Source: Xanthomarina sp. F2636L (lineage in GTDB: Bacteria > Bacteroidota > Bacteroidia > Flavobacteriales > Flavobacteriaceae). Taken from it: 34,916 nt of DNA. This document shows, piece by piece, positions 16,120 to 24,691 of this stretch. Position 1 is the stretch's first letter. The number at the start of each line of letters is the position of its first letter. Position numbers and translations under genes: made by a program. The notes under the pieces were generated by a model. That model did no database searches. It had not been told where the DNA came from and saw only the letters and a list, made by a program, of their open reading frames with translations. The DNA lies in contig NZ_JAPMLM010000067.1 of assembly GCF_026410195.1 (NCBI RefSeq), positions 5,001 to 39,916 on the forward strand, written 5' to 3'.

Positions 16120-17214
16120 TTAATTAACATTACTATCTAGATAATCTGGTGTTCCATCATTATTAGAATCTGTAATTATTACCGTATTTAGGGTAAACGT
16201 CCCATCATTATTATCTTCTATCTTATATAACAATTCATCTGGAGCAGCATAGGCATCGTAATATGCTTGAGCAGCTGTACTAGAAGTAAAGGCTTGCATA
16301 TTTTCATCTTCGGTATAAGCTGTACGTTCTATTTCGTCTTTGGTTAATGTGCCGTCACCATCGTCATCAACATCAACAAAATTTGCTAGACCATCTCCAT
16401 CTGTATCATCGTCAAAATAATCTTTATTCCCATTTAAGTTTTCTAAATAAGAAAATACACCATCATTATCATGGTCTAATAAGGTTCTTTTTTCTGAATT
16501 GAAATTAAAAATCAAATTGGAATAAGAAGGCACTGTTGCTTGTGTTTGCGAGAAATATCCTAATCCAGAAGGTACAAAAACAGATCCAATACCATGGTTA
16601 TGACTCACTACGGTTCCATCTGTATTTTCAGTATATGCCTGTCTTGCTTTAAACTCTATGATGCCTTCTCTAAAGCCATCTACCACACCTCTAGCATTTC
16701 CTACAGATGTTAAATCAAACGGCACGCTCGAAACAGCACTATCAAATAATGTATTATCTATTAAATAGCCTTTATATTTAGCAAAAACGCGATCTATACC
16801 ATGGATGTCTCCTCCCAAACCTTCTCTAACTACTAAATAGTAAAGCTTATATTCAATACCTTCAGAATCTGTAACCTCTTTTAATTTTAAGTCACCACCA
16901 AGCATATCCATTAATGATATCTTATCGCTATTTGCTCCAGCAATGGTGTCAAAAACAATTTCGAAAGTGTCATTAGGAGTTACAGTATAAGGCATTGCAT
17001 CAACAATACTATACATATCATTTTGCTGAAACTCTTCATAATTGTAAAAATGAGTTTCTAAATACGTTTCAATTTCAGCTATATTTTCGTTATAAACTTC
17101 TTGTCTATCTCTTACTGGAACTGGTTCTGGTTCTGGATCTTCATCGTCTTTTTTACAAGACAACACAACCAAACCAAAACATAAAAAGGCCGTTGCTAAA
17201 TTTCTAAATTTCAT
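16120..17214 (-). CDS. FKBP-type peptidyl-prolyl isomerase surface lipoprotein
   Basis: A 364-residue lipoprotein. The ATG at 17214 is preferred over a TTG eight codons upstream because it places a standard lipoprotein signal at the N-terminus: MKFRNLATAF, then LVVLS-C20. Residues 20-25 (CKKDDE) resemble the lipoprotein export signal that sends lipoproteins to the cell surface in Capnocytophaga and Flavobacterium. An FKBP-like domain spans about 120-240 (KYKGYLIDNTLFDSA, VVDGFREGI, FVPSGLGYFSQ, VPSYSNLIFNF). It is followed by calcium-binding, thrombospondin type 3/EF-hand-like repeats (DHDNDG at 247-252, DDDTDGDG at 268-275, DVDDDGDG at 281-288, DSNNDG at 349-354). It probably folds or holds other surface proteins; enzymatic activity is untested. 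It is monocistronic and converges on the barrel gene. Confidence 0.88.
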   Translation of the reverse strand: MKFRNLATAFLCFGLVVLSCKKDDEDPEPEPVPVRDRQEVYNENIAEIETYLETHFYNYEEFQQNDMYSIVDAMPYTVTPNDTFEIVFDTIAGANSDKISLMDMLGGDLKLKEVTDSEGIEYKLYYLVVREGLGGDIHGIDRVFAKYKGYLIDNTLFDSAVSSVPFDLTSVGNARGVVDGFREGIIEFKARQAYTENTDGTVVSHNHGIGSVFVPSGLGYFSQTQATVPSYSNLIFNFNSEKRTLLDHDNDGVFSYLENLNGNKDYFDDDTDGDGLANFVDVDDDGDGTLTKDEIERTAYTEDENMQAFTSSTAAQAYYDAYAAPDELLYKIEDNNDGTFTLNTVIITDSNNDGTPDYLDSNVN

Positions 17215-17296
17215 TATTGCTTCTTTTTTGAGGTGCAAGATACAATTTATTAATAATTTTGCACAAGAACATTAACGTAGATTTTCAATAAAAGTT

Positions 17297-17668
17297 ATGC
17301 GAATTGATAAGTATTTATGGTGTGTGAGGTATTATAAAACGAGGAGTCTTGCCACTACAGCATGTAAAAAAGGACATATAAAAGTAAATGGCGATCCAGT
17401 AAAGCCTAGTCGTGATGTTTTTCCTACAGATGAAGTTCAAGTAAGAAAAGACCAGGTAAATTATACTTTTACTATTAACGATTTGCCTCCAAACAGAGTA
17501 GGTGCAAAACTAGTTGATATTTACAGAGTAGATACGACACCTAAAGAAGCCTTTGAAGCTCAAGAGCTCTTAAAATATTCTAAAGACTACTACAGAAAAA
17601 AAGGTACTGGAAGACCTACTAAAAAAGACCGAAGAGATATTGACGATTATCAAGAAGAAATTGAATGA
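17297..17668 (+). CDS. hslR: S4-domain RNA-binding protein (Hsp15-like)
   Basis: The 123-residue protein opens MRIDKYLWCVRYYKTRSLAT and continues KKGHIKVNGDPVKPSRDV, the classic S4 RNA-binding fold (about 1-60) as in Hsp15. Hsp15 rescues stalled 50S subunits carrying nascent chains in E. coli. The C-terminal part (LLKYSKDYYRKKGTGRPTKKDR) has the basic tail typical of this group. The gene is followed after 56 nt by a phosphoribosyltransferase gene with its own -7 element. Assignment to the family is firm; the exact role in this organism is inferred. Confidence 0.88.
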   Translation: MRIDKYLWCVRYYKTRSLATTACKKGHIKVNGDPVKPSRDVFPTDEVQVRKDQVNYTFTINDLPPNRVGAKLVDIYRVDTTPKEAFEAQELLKYSKDYYRKKGTGRPTKKDRRDIDDYQEEIE

Positions 17669-17698
17669 TAAAAATCAAGTATTTTTAAAATTGTATTT

Positions 17699-17706
17699 TA
17701 TCTTTG
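17699..17706 (+). promoter_or_regulatory. -7 element ahead of the phosphoribosyltransferase gene
   Basis: TATCTTTG matches TAnnTTTG and ends 18 nt before the ATG at 17725. A -33 TTG at the usual distance is not clear. Its TTG is also the longest possible start codon of the gene, which argues against that start. Confidence 0.5.
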
Positions 17707-17724
17707 AACAAACAACTAAGCAAG

Positions 17725-18228
17725 ATGACTTTAACTAAAAATCTGATATTAGATCACGAAGAAATTAATCATAAAATTAAGCGTATTGCTTATCAGATTT
17801 ATGAAAATAATGTTAATGAGACTGAGGTTGTTTTAGCTGGCATTGACTCCAATGGTTACATTCTTGCTAAAAAACTAAAAATGGTTTTAAGCAAGATTTC
17901 GCCCATTAAACCTGTTTTATGCAAGGTTGTTATCGATAAGAAAAACCCAAGAAACGATATTAAAACATCTCTCAAGGTTGAAGATTACGAAAACAAATCT
18001 ATTGTATTAATAGACGATGTCCTAAATTCTGGTACCACGCTAGTTTATGGTGTAAAACATTTTCTTGAAGTTCCTTTAAAACAATTTAAAACAGCTGTTC
18101 TAGTAAATAGAAACCATAAAAAGTATCCTGTTAAAGCTGATTTTAAAGGCATTTCTTTGTCAACATCTTTAAATGAACACATAGATGTTATTTTAGTGGA
18201 TAAGGAGTTTAAAGCCTATTTAAAATAA
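17725..18228 (+). CDS. Phosphoribosyltransferase family protein
   Basis: The 167-residue protein has the type I phosphoribosyltransferase PRPP-binding motif SIVLIDDVLNSGTTLVYG (two adjacent Asp, then SGTT) and the GIDSNGYILA loop. It resembles the PyrR/hypoxanthine phosphoribosyltransferase-like family, but the substrate (uracil, guanine, hypoxanthine) cannot be decided from the sequence. The start is ATG 17725. An upstream in-frame TTG at 17704 is rejected because it overlaps the -7 promoter element. The 3' end overlaps the convergent shikimate kinase gene by 9 nt (18220-18228). Confidence 0.85.
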   Translation: MTLTKNLILDHEEINHKIKRIAYQIYENNVNETEVVLAGIDSNGYILAKKLKMVLSKISPIKPVLCKVVIDKKNPRNDIKTSLKVEDYENKSIVLIDDVLNSGTTLVYGVKHFLEVPLKQFKTAVLVNRNHKKYPVKADFKGISLSTSLNEHIDVILVDKEFKAYLK

Positions 18229-18738
18229 CTTTGTAATAATATCTTCAACCACTTCCTCTTTGGCTTTGTTGCCATCTATTTTATAATTGGCTTGATTATA
18301 AAATGGCAAGCGTTCAAACAAATGCTTTCCTACAAACTCTAACATGTCATTCTCGTTTGAGACATAAGATACCAATGGACGTTTATCTTTATCTAACATC
18401 AATCTCTTTGCTAATTCGTTTACAGGAACATTTAAAAAGAATGATGTTACATCTTTGCTCTTTTTTATTAATTCTAGATTATTCGTAAAACAAGGAGTTC
18501 CTCCTCCAAGAGATAAAATTAAATTTTCTTTTGAAGAAATAATCTCTTCTAAATAGCTATTTTCAATTTTTCTGAAAAATATTTCACCTTTTTCTAAAAA
18601 TATTTTTTGAATAGTTTTGCCTTCTTTTTCTTCAATAAATTGATCTAAATCCAGATATTCTAATCTTAAAATTTTAGCTAATTCACTGCCTACTAAAGAC
18701 TTCCCTGAAGCCATATATCCTAATAAAATAATTTTCAT
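18220..18738 (-). CDS. aroK: Shikimate kinase
   Basis: Phosphorylates shikimate at the 3-hydroxyl in aromatic amino acid biosynthesis. The 172 residues show the kinase motifs in order: Walker A LLGYMASGKS (5-14), the substrate-binding DLDQFIEEKEGKTI, RKIE with the conserved arginine, the glycine-rich SLGGGTPC, and the lid/adenine region KDKRPLV. Length is typical. It is transcribed towards the phosphoribosyltransferase gene and overlaps its end by 9 nt; no terminator lies between them. Confidence 0.96.
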   Translation of the reverse strand: MKIILLGYMASGKSLVGSELAKILRLEYLDLDQFIEEKEGKTIQKIFLEKGEIFFRKIENSYLEEIISSKENLILSLGGGTPCFTNNLELIKKSKDVTSFFLNVPVNELAKRLMLDKDKRPLVSYVSNENDMLEFVGKHLFERLPFYNQANYKIDGNKAKEEVVEDIITKLF

Positions 18739-18814
18739 AATTGCTCTAAAATTTCAACTTATTATCTTTGCAAAGTAACAAAACAAAAAAACAAAAATAT
18801 TCTTTAAAAAAGGT

Positions 18815-18844
18815 TTGGAATATTGATTAAACGTTTTATATTTG
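18815..18844 (+). promoter_or_regulatory. Promoter of tRNA-Lys
   Basis: TTG at 18815-18817 (GGTTTGG), a 19-nt spacer and TATATTTG at 18837-18844 make a strong Bacteroidota promoter, with the tRNA starting 26 nt downstream. The -7 box is the same as at the rRNA promoters. Confidence 0.8.
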
Positions 18845-18869
18845 CACCCTCAATAAAGAGAAACAAAAT

Positions 18870-18942
18870 GACCTGGTAGCTCAGTTGGTAGAGCATCTCC
18901 CTTTTAAGGAGAGGGTCCTGGGTTCGAGCCCCAGCCCGGTCA
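18870..18942 (+). tRNA. tRNA-Lys (anticodon UUU)
   Basis: A 73-nt cloverleaf without an encoded CCA: D arm GCTC/GAGC, anticodon stem TCTCC/GGAGA with loop CTTTTAA (anticodon TTT, 18903-18905), and T arm CTGGG/CCCAG with TTCGAGC. The acceptor stem GACCTGG/CCCGGTC pairs except at position 5:68, where T faces C. All other parts look normal. Confidence 0.95.
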
Positions 18943-18943
18943 C

Positions 18944-18977
18944 AAAAAAAAGTTAAGCATTTTGCTTAACTTTTTTT
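18944..18977. terminator. Terminator between the two tRNA genes
   Basis: Inverted repeat AGTTAAGCA (18951-18959) and TGCTTAACT (18963-18971), extended by flanking A and T runs, 2 nt after tRNA-Lys. It can act in either direction, ending tRNA-Lys transcripts and any read-through from tlpA. Confidence 0.85.
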
Positions 18978-18997
18978 ATTTTTACACTTTACAAAAT

Positions 18998-19081
18998 GCG
19001 CACGTGGCGGAATTGGTAGACGCGCCAGCTTGAGGGGTTGGTGGACATTAGTCCGTGGAAGTTCGAGTCTTCTCGTGCGCA
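18998..19081 (+). tRNA. tRNA-Leu (anticodon GAG)
   Basis: An 84-nt class II tRNA: acceptor GCGCACG/CGTGCGC fully paired, anticodon stem CCAGC/GTTGG, loop TTGAGGG (anticodon GAG, 19032-19034), a long variable arm (TGGACATTAGTCCG), and T arm GAAGTTCGAGTCTTC. It decodes CUU and CUC. It starts 21 nt after the terminator following tRNA-Lys; only a weak TATTTTTA precedes it. Confidence 0.95.
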
Positions 19082-19085
19082 CTTG

Positions 19086-19649
19086 TTATTCTTTAAGAAG
19101 CAAATCTAATTGTTTTCTAACCCCATCACTATTCCAATTAGCTGCTCCAGTTTTATCGACAACTATCTGTCCTTTTTTATCTATAATATACGTTCTTGGA
19201 ATGGCGCTGACCTCAAAGATTTTAGGATATGCTGTTTTGGGCGTGTGCACATTAAAACTATAGGCATTTTTATCAATAAAACTAGAAATGGTTTTCTGGT
19301 CTTCGTTTGAAACAAACAGAAAAACTACCTCCTTATTATAAGATTTATAAAGTTCATCTAAACTAGGCATCTCTGCAATGCATGGTGGACACCAAGTAGC
19401 CCAAAAGTTAATTAGAACAACTTTTCCTTTAGCTTCGTTAAAATTATAAACCTCTCCAGATTGATTTAATAACTGCCAATTATAATCAGTTACCACCTTC
19501 CTATCGGATTCGTCTATAATTGAGGGACCAAAAAGAGCCAACCCTTTATGTAAAAATACTTGAATGGGCTGTCTAGTTTGCGGAATTATCAAAAGTACAA
19601 TGACTATGACAAAAATAATATTACTAGTACTAAGTTTAGGCTTTTTCAT
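19086..19649 (-). CDS. TlpA-family thioredoxin-like protein
   Basis: The 187-residue protein has an N-terminal membrane anchor (about 11-24) and a periplasm-facing thioredoxin domain with the redox motif NFWATWCPPCIAEMPSLDE (C87 and C90). The downstream cis-proline is in VSAIPRTYIIDKKG. TlpA-like proteins reduce or oxidise disulphides of exported proteins, including those of cytochrome maturation. The substrate here is unknown. The stop codon lies only 4 nt from the 3' end of convergent tRNA-Leu. Aconitase lies upstream on the same strand but is separated by a terminator. Confidence 0.92.
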   Translation of the reverse strand: MKKPKLSTSNIIFVIVIVLLIIPQTRQPIQVFLHKGLALFGPSIIDESDRKVVTDYNWQLLNQSGEVYNFNEAKGKVVLINFWATWCPPCIAEMPSLDELYKSYNKEVVFLFVSNEDQKTISSFIDKNAYSFNVHTPKTAYPKIFEVSAIPRTYIIDKKGQIVVDKTGAANWNSDGVRKQLDLLLKE

Positions 19650-19690
19650 TTGGCTTAAGACGTATTATAGGTTTTTAACTTACACAAACA

Positions 19691-19720
19691 AAAAACTCCT
19701 GAATTGCTTCAGGAGTTTTT
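19691..19720. terminator. Rho-independent terminator after aconitase
   Basis: Perfect 13-bp inverted repeat AAAAACTCCTGAA (19691-19703) with TTCAGGAGTTTTT (19708-19720), loop TTGC, 19 nt beyond the aconitase stop. It ends minus-strand transcripts before tlpA. Confidence 0.92.
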
Positions 19721-19738
19721 AAACATTTATCTTTTAAC

Positions 19739-22003
19739 TTAAGATGCATTTTGCTTTTTAATTAGGTTTAAAGCAGATCCTTCGTTATACCAATCAATTT
19801 GTGCTTGGTTATAAGTGTGATTCACCTTTATAACATCTTTAGAGCCATCCTTATGAACAAACTCTAATGTTAAAGGCTTATCAGGTGCAAATTCATTTAA
19901 ATCAAGGAAATTAATGGTATCGTCTTCCTGAATTAAATCATAATCAGATTCGTTAGCAAAAGTAAGACCTAACATTCCTTGTTTTTTAAGGTTTGTTTCA
20001 TGAATACGAGCAAAAGATTTCACAATAACTGCAGCAACACCTAGATGTCTAGGCTCCATAGCTGCGTGTTCACGAGAAGAACCTTCTCCATAATTATGGT
20101 CTCCAACCACTATAGATTTCACACCTGCTGCTTTATATGCACGTGCCACATCTGGTACGCCACCAAACTCACCTGTTAATTGATTTTTAACAAAGTTGGT
20201 TTTCTTTCCAAAAGCATTAACAGCTCCAATTAACATATTGTTAGAAATATTGTCTAAATGCCCTCTAAAACGCAACCAAGGCCCAGCCATTGAGATATGG
20301 TCTGTGGTGCATTTTCCAAAAGCTTTTATTAATAATTTTGCTCCTTTAATATCGTTTCCAAGCGGCTCAAAAGGAGTCAATAATTGCAAACGTTCAGACG
20401 TTGGACTTACTGAAATATTAACACTACTTCCATCTTTTACAGGTTCTACATAACCAGCTTCTTCCACTTCAAATCCTAATGGCGGTAACTCAATACCTCT
20501 TGGTTCTTCTAATTTCACTTTTTCACCATCCTCGTTTATCAAATAATCGTTCATAGGATCAAAATCTAAACGACCTGAAATTGCAATAGCAGCTACCATT
20601 TCTGGAGACCCCACAAAAGCGTGTGTGTTTGGATTTCCATCTGCACGTTTGGAGAAGTTTCTGTTAAATGAATGTACAATCGTGTTTTTCTCTTCTCCTT
20701 TTCTATCGCTTCTATCCCATTGTCCAATACATGGTCCACAAGCATTGGTGAAAATCGTAGCATTTAAATCTTCAAATATTTTTAAGATCCCATCACGTTC
20801 TGCTGTAAAACGAATTTGTTCTGAACCTGGGTTGATACCAAAATCTGATTTCGAAACAATATTTTTATCCACGGCTTGTTTAGCTATAGAAGCTGCTCTT
20901 GTTAAATCTTCATAAGAAGAGTTGGTACAAGAACCTATAAGGCCCCAATCCACTTTAAGCGGCCAACCATTCTCTTTTGCTTTAGGTCCTAATTCTCCAA
21001 CTGGGGTTGCTAAATCTGGTGTAAAAGGTCCGTTTAAATGTGGACGCAAAGTATCTAAATTGATTTCAATAACTTGATCAAAATGTTTTTCTGGGTTTGC
21101 ATAAACTTCATCATCTCCTGTTAAATATTCGCGTATTTTGTTTGCTTCATCAGCGATATCATTTCTATCTGTAGCACGTAAATAGCGTTCCATTGAATCG
21201 TCGTAACCAAAGGTAGATGTTGTTGCACCAATCTCAGCACCCATATTACAAATGGTTCCTTTTCCAGTACATGATAAGTTTTTAGCTCCAGGACCAAAAT
21301 ATTCTACAATAGCTCCTGTTCCTCCTTTTACAGTAAGAATTCCAGCTACTTTTAAAATAACATCTTTTGCAGACGTCCAACCATTGATATTTCCAGTTAA
21401 TTTAACTCCAATCAATTTAGGAAATTTAAGTTCCCAAGCCATACCTGCCATCACATCAACTGCATCAGCTCCACCTACTCCAATAGCTACCATTCCTAAT
21501 CCACCTGCATTTACTGTATGTGAATCGGTTCCAATCATCATTCCTCCAGGAAAAGCATAATTTTCTAAAACGACTTGATGGATAATACCTGCTCCTGGTT
21601 TCCAGAATCCGATACCATATTTATTAGATACAGAGGCTAGAAAGTCGAATACCTCGCTACTTGTTTCGTTAGCACGAATTAAATCGGGTCCTGCACCTTG
21701 CTTTGCTTGAATTAAGTGATCGCAATGAACGGTTGTTGGAACAGCCACTTTAGCTTTCCCAGCTTGCATAAATTGCAATAAAGCCATTTGCGCTGTAGCA
21801 TCTTGACAAGCTATTCTATCTGGTGCAAAATCCACGTAGTCTTTACCTCTAACGAAAGCTTTGGTTGGTGTTCCATCCCAAAGGTGGGTGTATAAAATCT
21901 TTTCTGAAAGCGTTAGTGGTTTTCCTACAATTTTTCGTGCTGCATCTACTCGTTCTGACATTGTAGAATACACTTTTTTAATCATGTCTATATCGAAGGC
22001 CAT
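19739..22003 (-). CDS. acn: Aconitate hydratase
   Basis: Converts citrate to isocitrate in the citric acid cycle using a [4Fe-4S] cluster. The 754-residue protein carries the three cluster cysteines: one in [14 protein letters not shown] and two in CGPCIGQW. It also has the conserved [16 protein letters not shown] segment of the N-terminal domains and, in the C-terminal swivelling domain, [20 protein letters not shown]. Length and domain order are those of the mitochondrial-type family usual in Bacteroidota, not AcnB. The ATG at 22003 gives a start ([15 protein letters not shown]) that fits the family. A TAATTTTG -7 box lies 65 nt upstream, and a terminator follows the stop. Confidence 0.97.
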   Translation of the reverse strand: MAFDIDMIKKVYSTMSERVDAARKIVGKPLTLSEKILYTHLWDGTPTKAFVRGKDYVDFAPDRIACQDATAQMALLQFMQAGKAKVAVPTTVHCDHLIQAKQGAGPDLIRANETSSEVFDFLASVSNKYGIGFWKPGAGIIHQVVLENYAFPGGMMIGTDSHTVNAGGLGMVAIGVGGADAVDVMAGMAWELKFPKLIGVKLTGNINGWTSAKDVILKVAGILTVKGGTGAIVEYFGPGAKNLSCTGKGTICNMGAEIGATTSTFGYDDSMERYLRATDRNDIADEANKIREYLTGDDEVYANPEKHFDQVIEINLDTLRPHLNGPFTPDLATPVGELGPKAKENGWPLKVDWGLIGSCTNSSYEDLTRAASIAKQAVDKNIVSKSDFGINPGSEQIRFTAERDGILKIFEDLNATIFTNACGPCIGQWDRSDRKGEEKNTIVHSFNRNFSKRADGNPNTHAFVGSPEMVAAIAISGRLDFDPMNDYLINEDGEKVKLEEPRGIELPPLGFEVEEAGYVEPVKDGSSVNISVSPTSERLQLLTPFEPLGNDIKGAKLLIKAFGKCTTDHISMAGPWLRFRGHLDNISNNMLIGAVNAFGKKTNFVKNQLTGEFGGVPDVARAYKAAGVKSIVVGDHNYGEGSSREHAAMEPRHLGVAAVIVKSFARIHETNLKKQGMLGLTFANESDYDLIQEDDTINFLDLNEFAPDKPLTLEFVHKDGSKDVIKVNHTYNQAQIDWYNEGSALNLIKKQNAS

Positions 22004-22067
22004 AAGTTGTATTTAAATTTAATAAGATTAATATTTTTTTTAAAGTTACCCTAAAAGATTGGGTATG

Positions 22068-22075
22068 CAAAATTA
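22068..22075 (-). promoter_or_regulatory. -7 element of aconitase promoter
   Basis: TAATTTTG on the minus strand, 64 nt before the start. No -33 TTG at about 19 nt is evident, so the call rests on the -7 box and position. Confidence 0.45.
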
Positions 22076-22289
22076 CAAATTTTAAAGGAGTTTTAAAAAT
22101 ATGTAACAAAAGGAATGAAACACTAAATATAATTCAAAGAATACATGTTTTGAAACTAATAATTTAAATATTTCGTAAATTATTAATGCTTAAAACAATA
22201 AATTAACAAAAACGCATGATAGAATAAAACATCTATAATGTGTAATTATAAAAATTTAGAGCAAAAAAGAAAAATGGAAAGGATAAAAA

Positions 22290-23243
22290 CTAGAATAAGC
22301 TCTTTATAATTTGTTCTTCGGATATCCCTTCAGCTTCGGCTTTATAATTTTTAATAATTCGATGTCTTAAGATACTTTGAGCAACTGCCTGAACATTTTC
22401 TATATCCGGAGAGAATTTTCCATGAATGGCTGCATGTGTTTTAGCAGCAAGTATTAAATTTTGAGAAGCTCTTGGACCTGCTCCCCAATCTATATAGTTT
22501 TTTACTAATTCTGGAGCCTCTTTTCCATTTGGTCTGGTTTTACTAACCATTTTAACAGCATATTCAATGACATTATCTGCTACTGGAATTCTGCGTATTA
22601 AATGTTGAATCTCTATAATTTCTTCAGCAGAATATAAGGAGTTTACCGTTGCTTGAACATCTGTAGTGGTTGCTTTAACCACTTGCACTTCTTCATCAAA
22701 AGTAGGATAGTCTAAATTAACAGCAAACATAAAACGGTCTAATTGTGCTTCGGGTAACGGATAGGTTCCTTCCTGTTCAATTGGGTTTTGTGTTGCTAAC
22801 ACAAAATAAGGTAAACTTAATTTATAATTATGTCCAGCTACAGTAACCGAACGTTCCTGCATGGCTTCCAATAAAGCAGCTTGTGTTTTTGGAGGAGTTC
22901 TGTTTATTTCGTCTGCTAAAATAATATTTGCAAAAATAGGTCCTTTTATAAATTTAAAATGTCTTTTTTCATCCAGAATTTCGCTTCCAAGAATATCGCT
23001 TGGCATTAAATCTGGAGTAAACTGAATACGTTTAAAATCAAGTCCTAAAGTTTGCGCAATAGTATTAACCATTAAGGTTTTTGCTAATCCAGGAACTCCA
23101 ATAAGTAAGGCGTGTCCACCAGAAAAAATAGATATTAGTATCTGACTAATCACTTCGTCTTGTCCAACAATTACTTTGGCAATCTCAGATTTTAAAGCAT
23201 GATATTTTTTTACTAACTCTTCTACTTTAGCTACGTCAGACAT
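22290..23243 (-). CDS. MoxR family AAA+ ATPase
   Basis: The 317-residue cytoplasmic ATPase has Walker A GVPGLAKTLMVNTIAQ, Walker B IILADEINRTPPKTQAALLEAMQE, sensor segment FVLATQNPIEQEGTYPLPEAQLDRF, and a C-terminal lid with GAGPRASQNLILAAK. MoxR ATPases act as chaperones that insert cofactors or assemble protein complexes, generally with von Willebrand factor A-domain partners. Here no DUF58 or VWA gene follows; instead it lies 2 nt after a periplasmic foldase gene and is last in a four-gene minus-strand operon. This suggests a link to envelope stress or folding, but that is inference. Confidence 0.93.
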   Translation of the reverse strand: MSDVAKVEELVKKYHALKSEIAKVIVGQDEVISQILISIFSGGHALLIGVPGLAKTLMVNTIAQTLGLDFKRIQFTPDLMPSDILGSEILDEKRHFKFIKGPIFANIILADEINRTPPKTQAALLEAMQERSVTVAGHNYKLSLPYFVLATQNPIEQEGTYPLPEAQLDRFMFAVNLDYPTFDEEVQVVKATTTDVQATVNSLYSAEEIIEIQHLIRRIPVADNVIEYAVKMVSKTRPNGKEAPELVKNYIDWGAGPRASQNLILAAKTHAAIHGKFSPDIENVQAVAQSILRHRIIKNYKAEAEGISEEQIIKSLF

Positions 23244-23245
23244 AT

Positions 23246-24691
23246 TTATTGTTTTAACCAGTTGCTAGAAAATTCGCAATCTCTGTGTTCCCCATTAACT
23301 TTTATGTAGGTTTCCATGATTTTTTCATCTTGCCATTCTTCAATGACTTTGAATCTCTTCTCATTTAAAGCTAATTCCTTTATTTTAAGATAATCTCTAG
23401 AATAATCTGCAACGTGTTCGTCCACACGATCGCTAACCATCATTATTTTGAACTTCATATTTCCTGTTCTTCCATATTCGGAAAGAACTAAACTTACTTC
23501 ATCATCTTTTAAATTTTGAATTTGGCCATAAAGTTCTGGATCCATTCTGGTAAGTTCGAAATTGTAATCTTGTGTTGCAGGATTGATTAAAAAACCACCT
23601 TGACTTTTAGTTTCTTTTTCGTCGCTTGATTCTCTTGCTGCTTCTTCAAATGAAATATCTCCAGCTACAATGCTACTTCTTATTTTTTCAATTTCAGCTT
23701 TTGCATCGTTTATAGCATCTTGTGATACTTCTGGAATTAATAAAATATGACGGACATCGTATTCTTGACCTCTAATTTTCTCCAAGTAAATAATGTGATA
23801 TCCAAAATCTGTTTCAAAAGGCTCTGAAATTTCACCTTCTTGCATAGAGAAAGCTACATCTCTAAACTCCTTTACCATAACAGGTTTTTTTCTGTATAAG
23901 GTATAAAGTCCTCCTTTTGGAATGGACGCTTTATCATCTGTATATAAAACAACTTTAGAACGAAAACTAGCTCCATTTTCCATCACATCTTCTCTAAATT
24001 GTTTTAATTGATCGATGGCTTTCTGTACGTTTTCTGGAGAAGCTTTTGGCTCAATTACAATTTGCGCTACTTTTAATTCGGTACCAAAGGTTGGTCTTTC
24101 ATCTTCAGGAATTTTATTAAAAAATTGTCTGACCTCTTCTGGTGTTACTTCAACTTCTTCAATAATTTTCTTTTGCATTTCGCTGGCTAGCTTATTGCTT
24201 TTATTGATTTCAAACATTTCTTCTCTAAAGCTTTTTTCATCTTGCTTATTATAAAAAGCAATAAGTTCTTCCATGGTTTTACCAGATTGCGCTAAGAATT
24301 GTTGTAATTGATAATCTACTGCTGAACGAATTTCGGCATCTGAAACAAGGACACTATCCTGAATGGCATGATGTGCATATAATTTATCCTCAAGCAGTTT
24401 TCCAAACAATTGGCATCTGGTAACGCCTTCCATAGATGCACCTTGAGCTTTGAGCTGAAGAATGGTATTATCTATATCGGAATCTAAGATGATATAATCT
24501 CCAACAACTGCTGCAACACCATCAATTTTTCTGGAATTGGATGTGTCTACACTGTCTTTTTTTACTTCTTCTACTTCGTCTTCAATAATAATTTGAGCCG
24601 AAACTACTTGTGTTACTAAACAGATAGAACAGATTAGTAAGTACTGATTGAATTTAATTATAGATTTCAAATTTTTTATGTTTAATAGCAT
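23246..24691 (-). CDS. SurA-like periplasmic peptidyl-prolyl isomerase (two parvulin domains)
   Basis: The 481-residue protein has a hydrophobic signal segment (about 17-31, ending VVSAQ), an N-terminal SurA chaperone domain (about 55-180, VAAVVGDYIILDSDIDN), and two parvulin-like domains: about 185-290 (LKVAQIVIEP to TDFGYHIIYLEKI) and about 292-400 (YDVRHILLIPEVSQDAINDA). It should chaperone outer-membrane proteins in the periplasm. The ATG overlaps the end of the upstream gene by 38 nt. An in-frame TTG at 24670 would cut the overlap to 17 nt and give a better signal peptide, so the exact start is uncertain. It is third in the foldase/MoxR operon. Confidence 0.93.
   Translation of the reverse strand: MLLNIKNLKSIIKFNQYLLICSICLVTQVVSAQIIIEDEVEEVKKDSVDTSNSRKIDGVAAVVGDYIILDSDIDNTILQLKAQGASMEGVTRCQLFGKLLEDKLYAHHAIQDSVLVSDAEIRSAVDYQLQQFLAQSGKTMEELIAFYNKQDEKSFREEMFEINKSNKLASEMQKKIIEEVEVTPEEVRQFFNKIPEDERPTFGTELKVAQIVIEPKASPENVQKAIDQLKQFREDVMENGASFRSKVVLYTDDKASIPKGGLYTLYRKKPVMVKEFRDVAFSMQEGEISEPFETDFGYHIIYLEKIRGQEYDVRHILLIPEVSQDAINDAKAEIEKIRSSIVAGDISFEEAARESSDEKETKSQGGFLINPATQDYNFELTRMDPELYGQIQNLKDDEVSLVLSEYGRTGNMKFKIMMVSDRVDEHVADYSRDYLKIKELALNEKRFKVIEEWQDEKIMETYIKVNGEHRDCEFSSNWLKQ

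Noticed and set aside
17214-17238. Longer start (TTG 17238) for the FKBP lipoprotein
   Set aside because: It would add charged residues (HLKKEAI) ahead of the lipoprotein signal; ATG 17214 gives a standard signal.
20196-21560. Several 85-102 codon open frames on the plus strand inside aconitase
   Set aside because: Shadow frames of a strongly conserved gene; rich in Pro, Ser and Phe as expected for the complement, and without starts or promoters.
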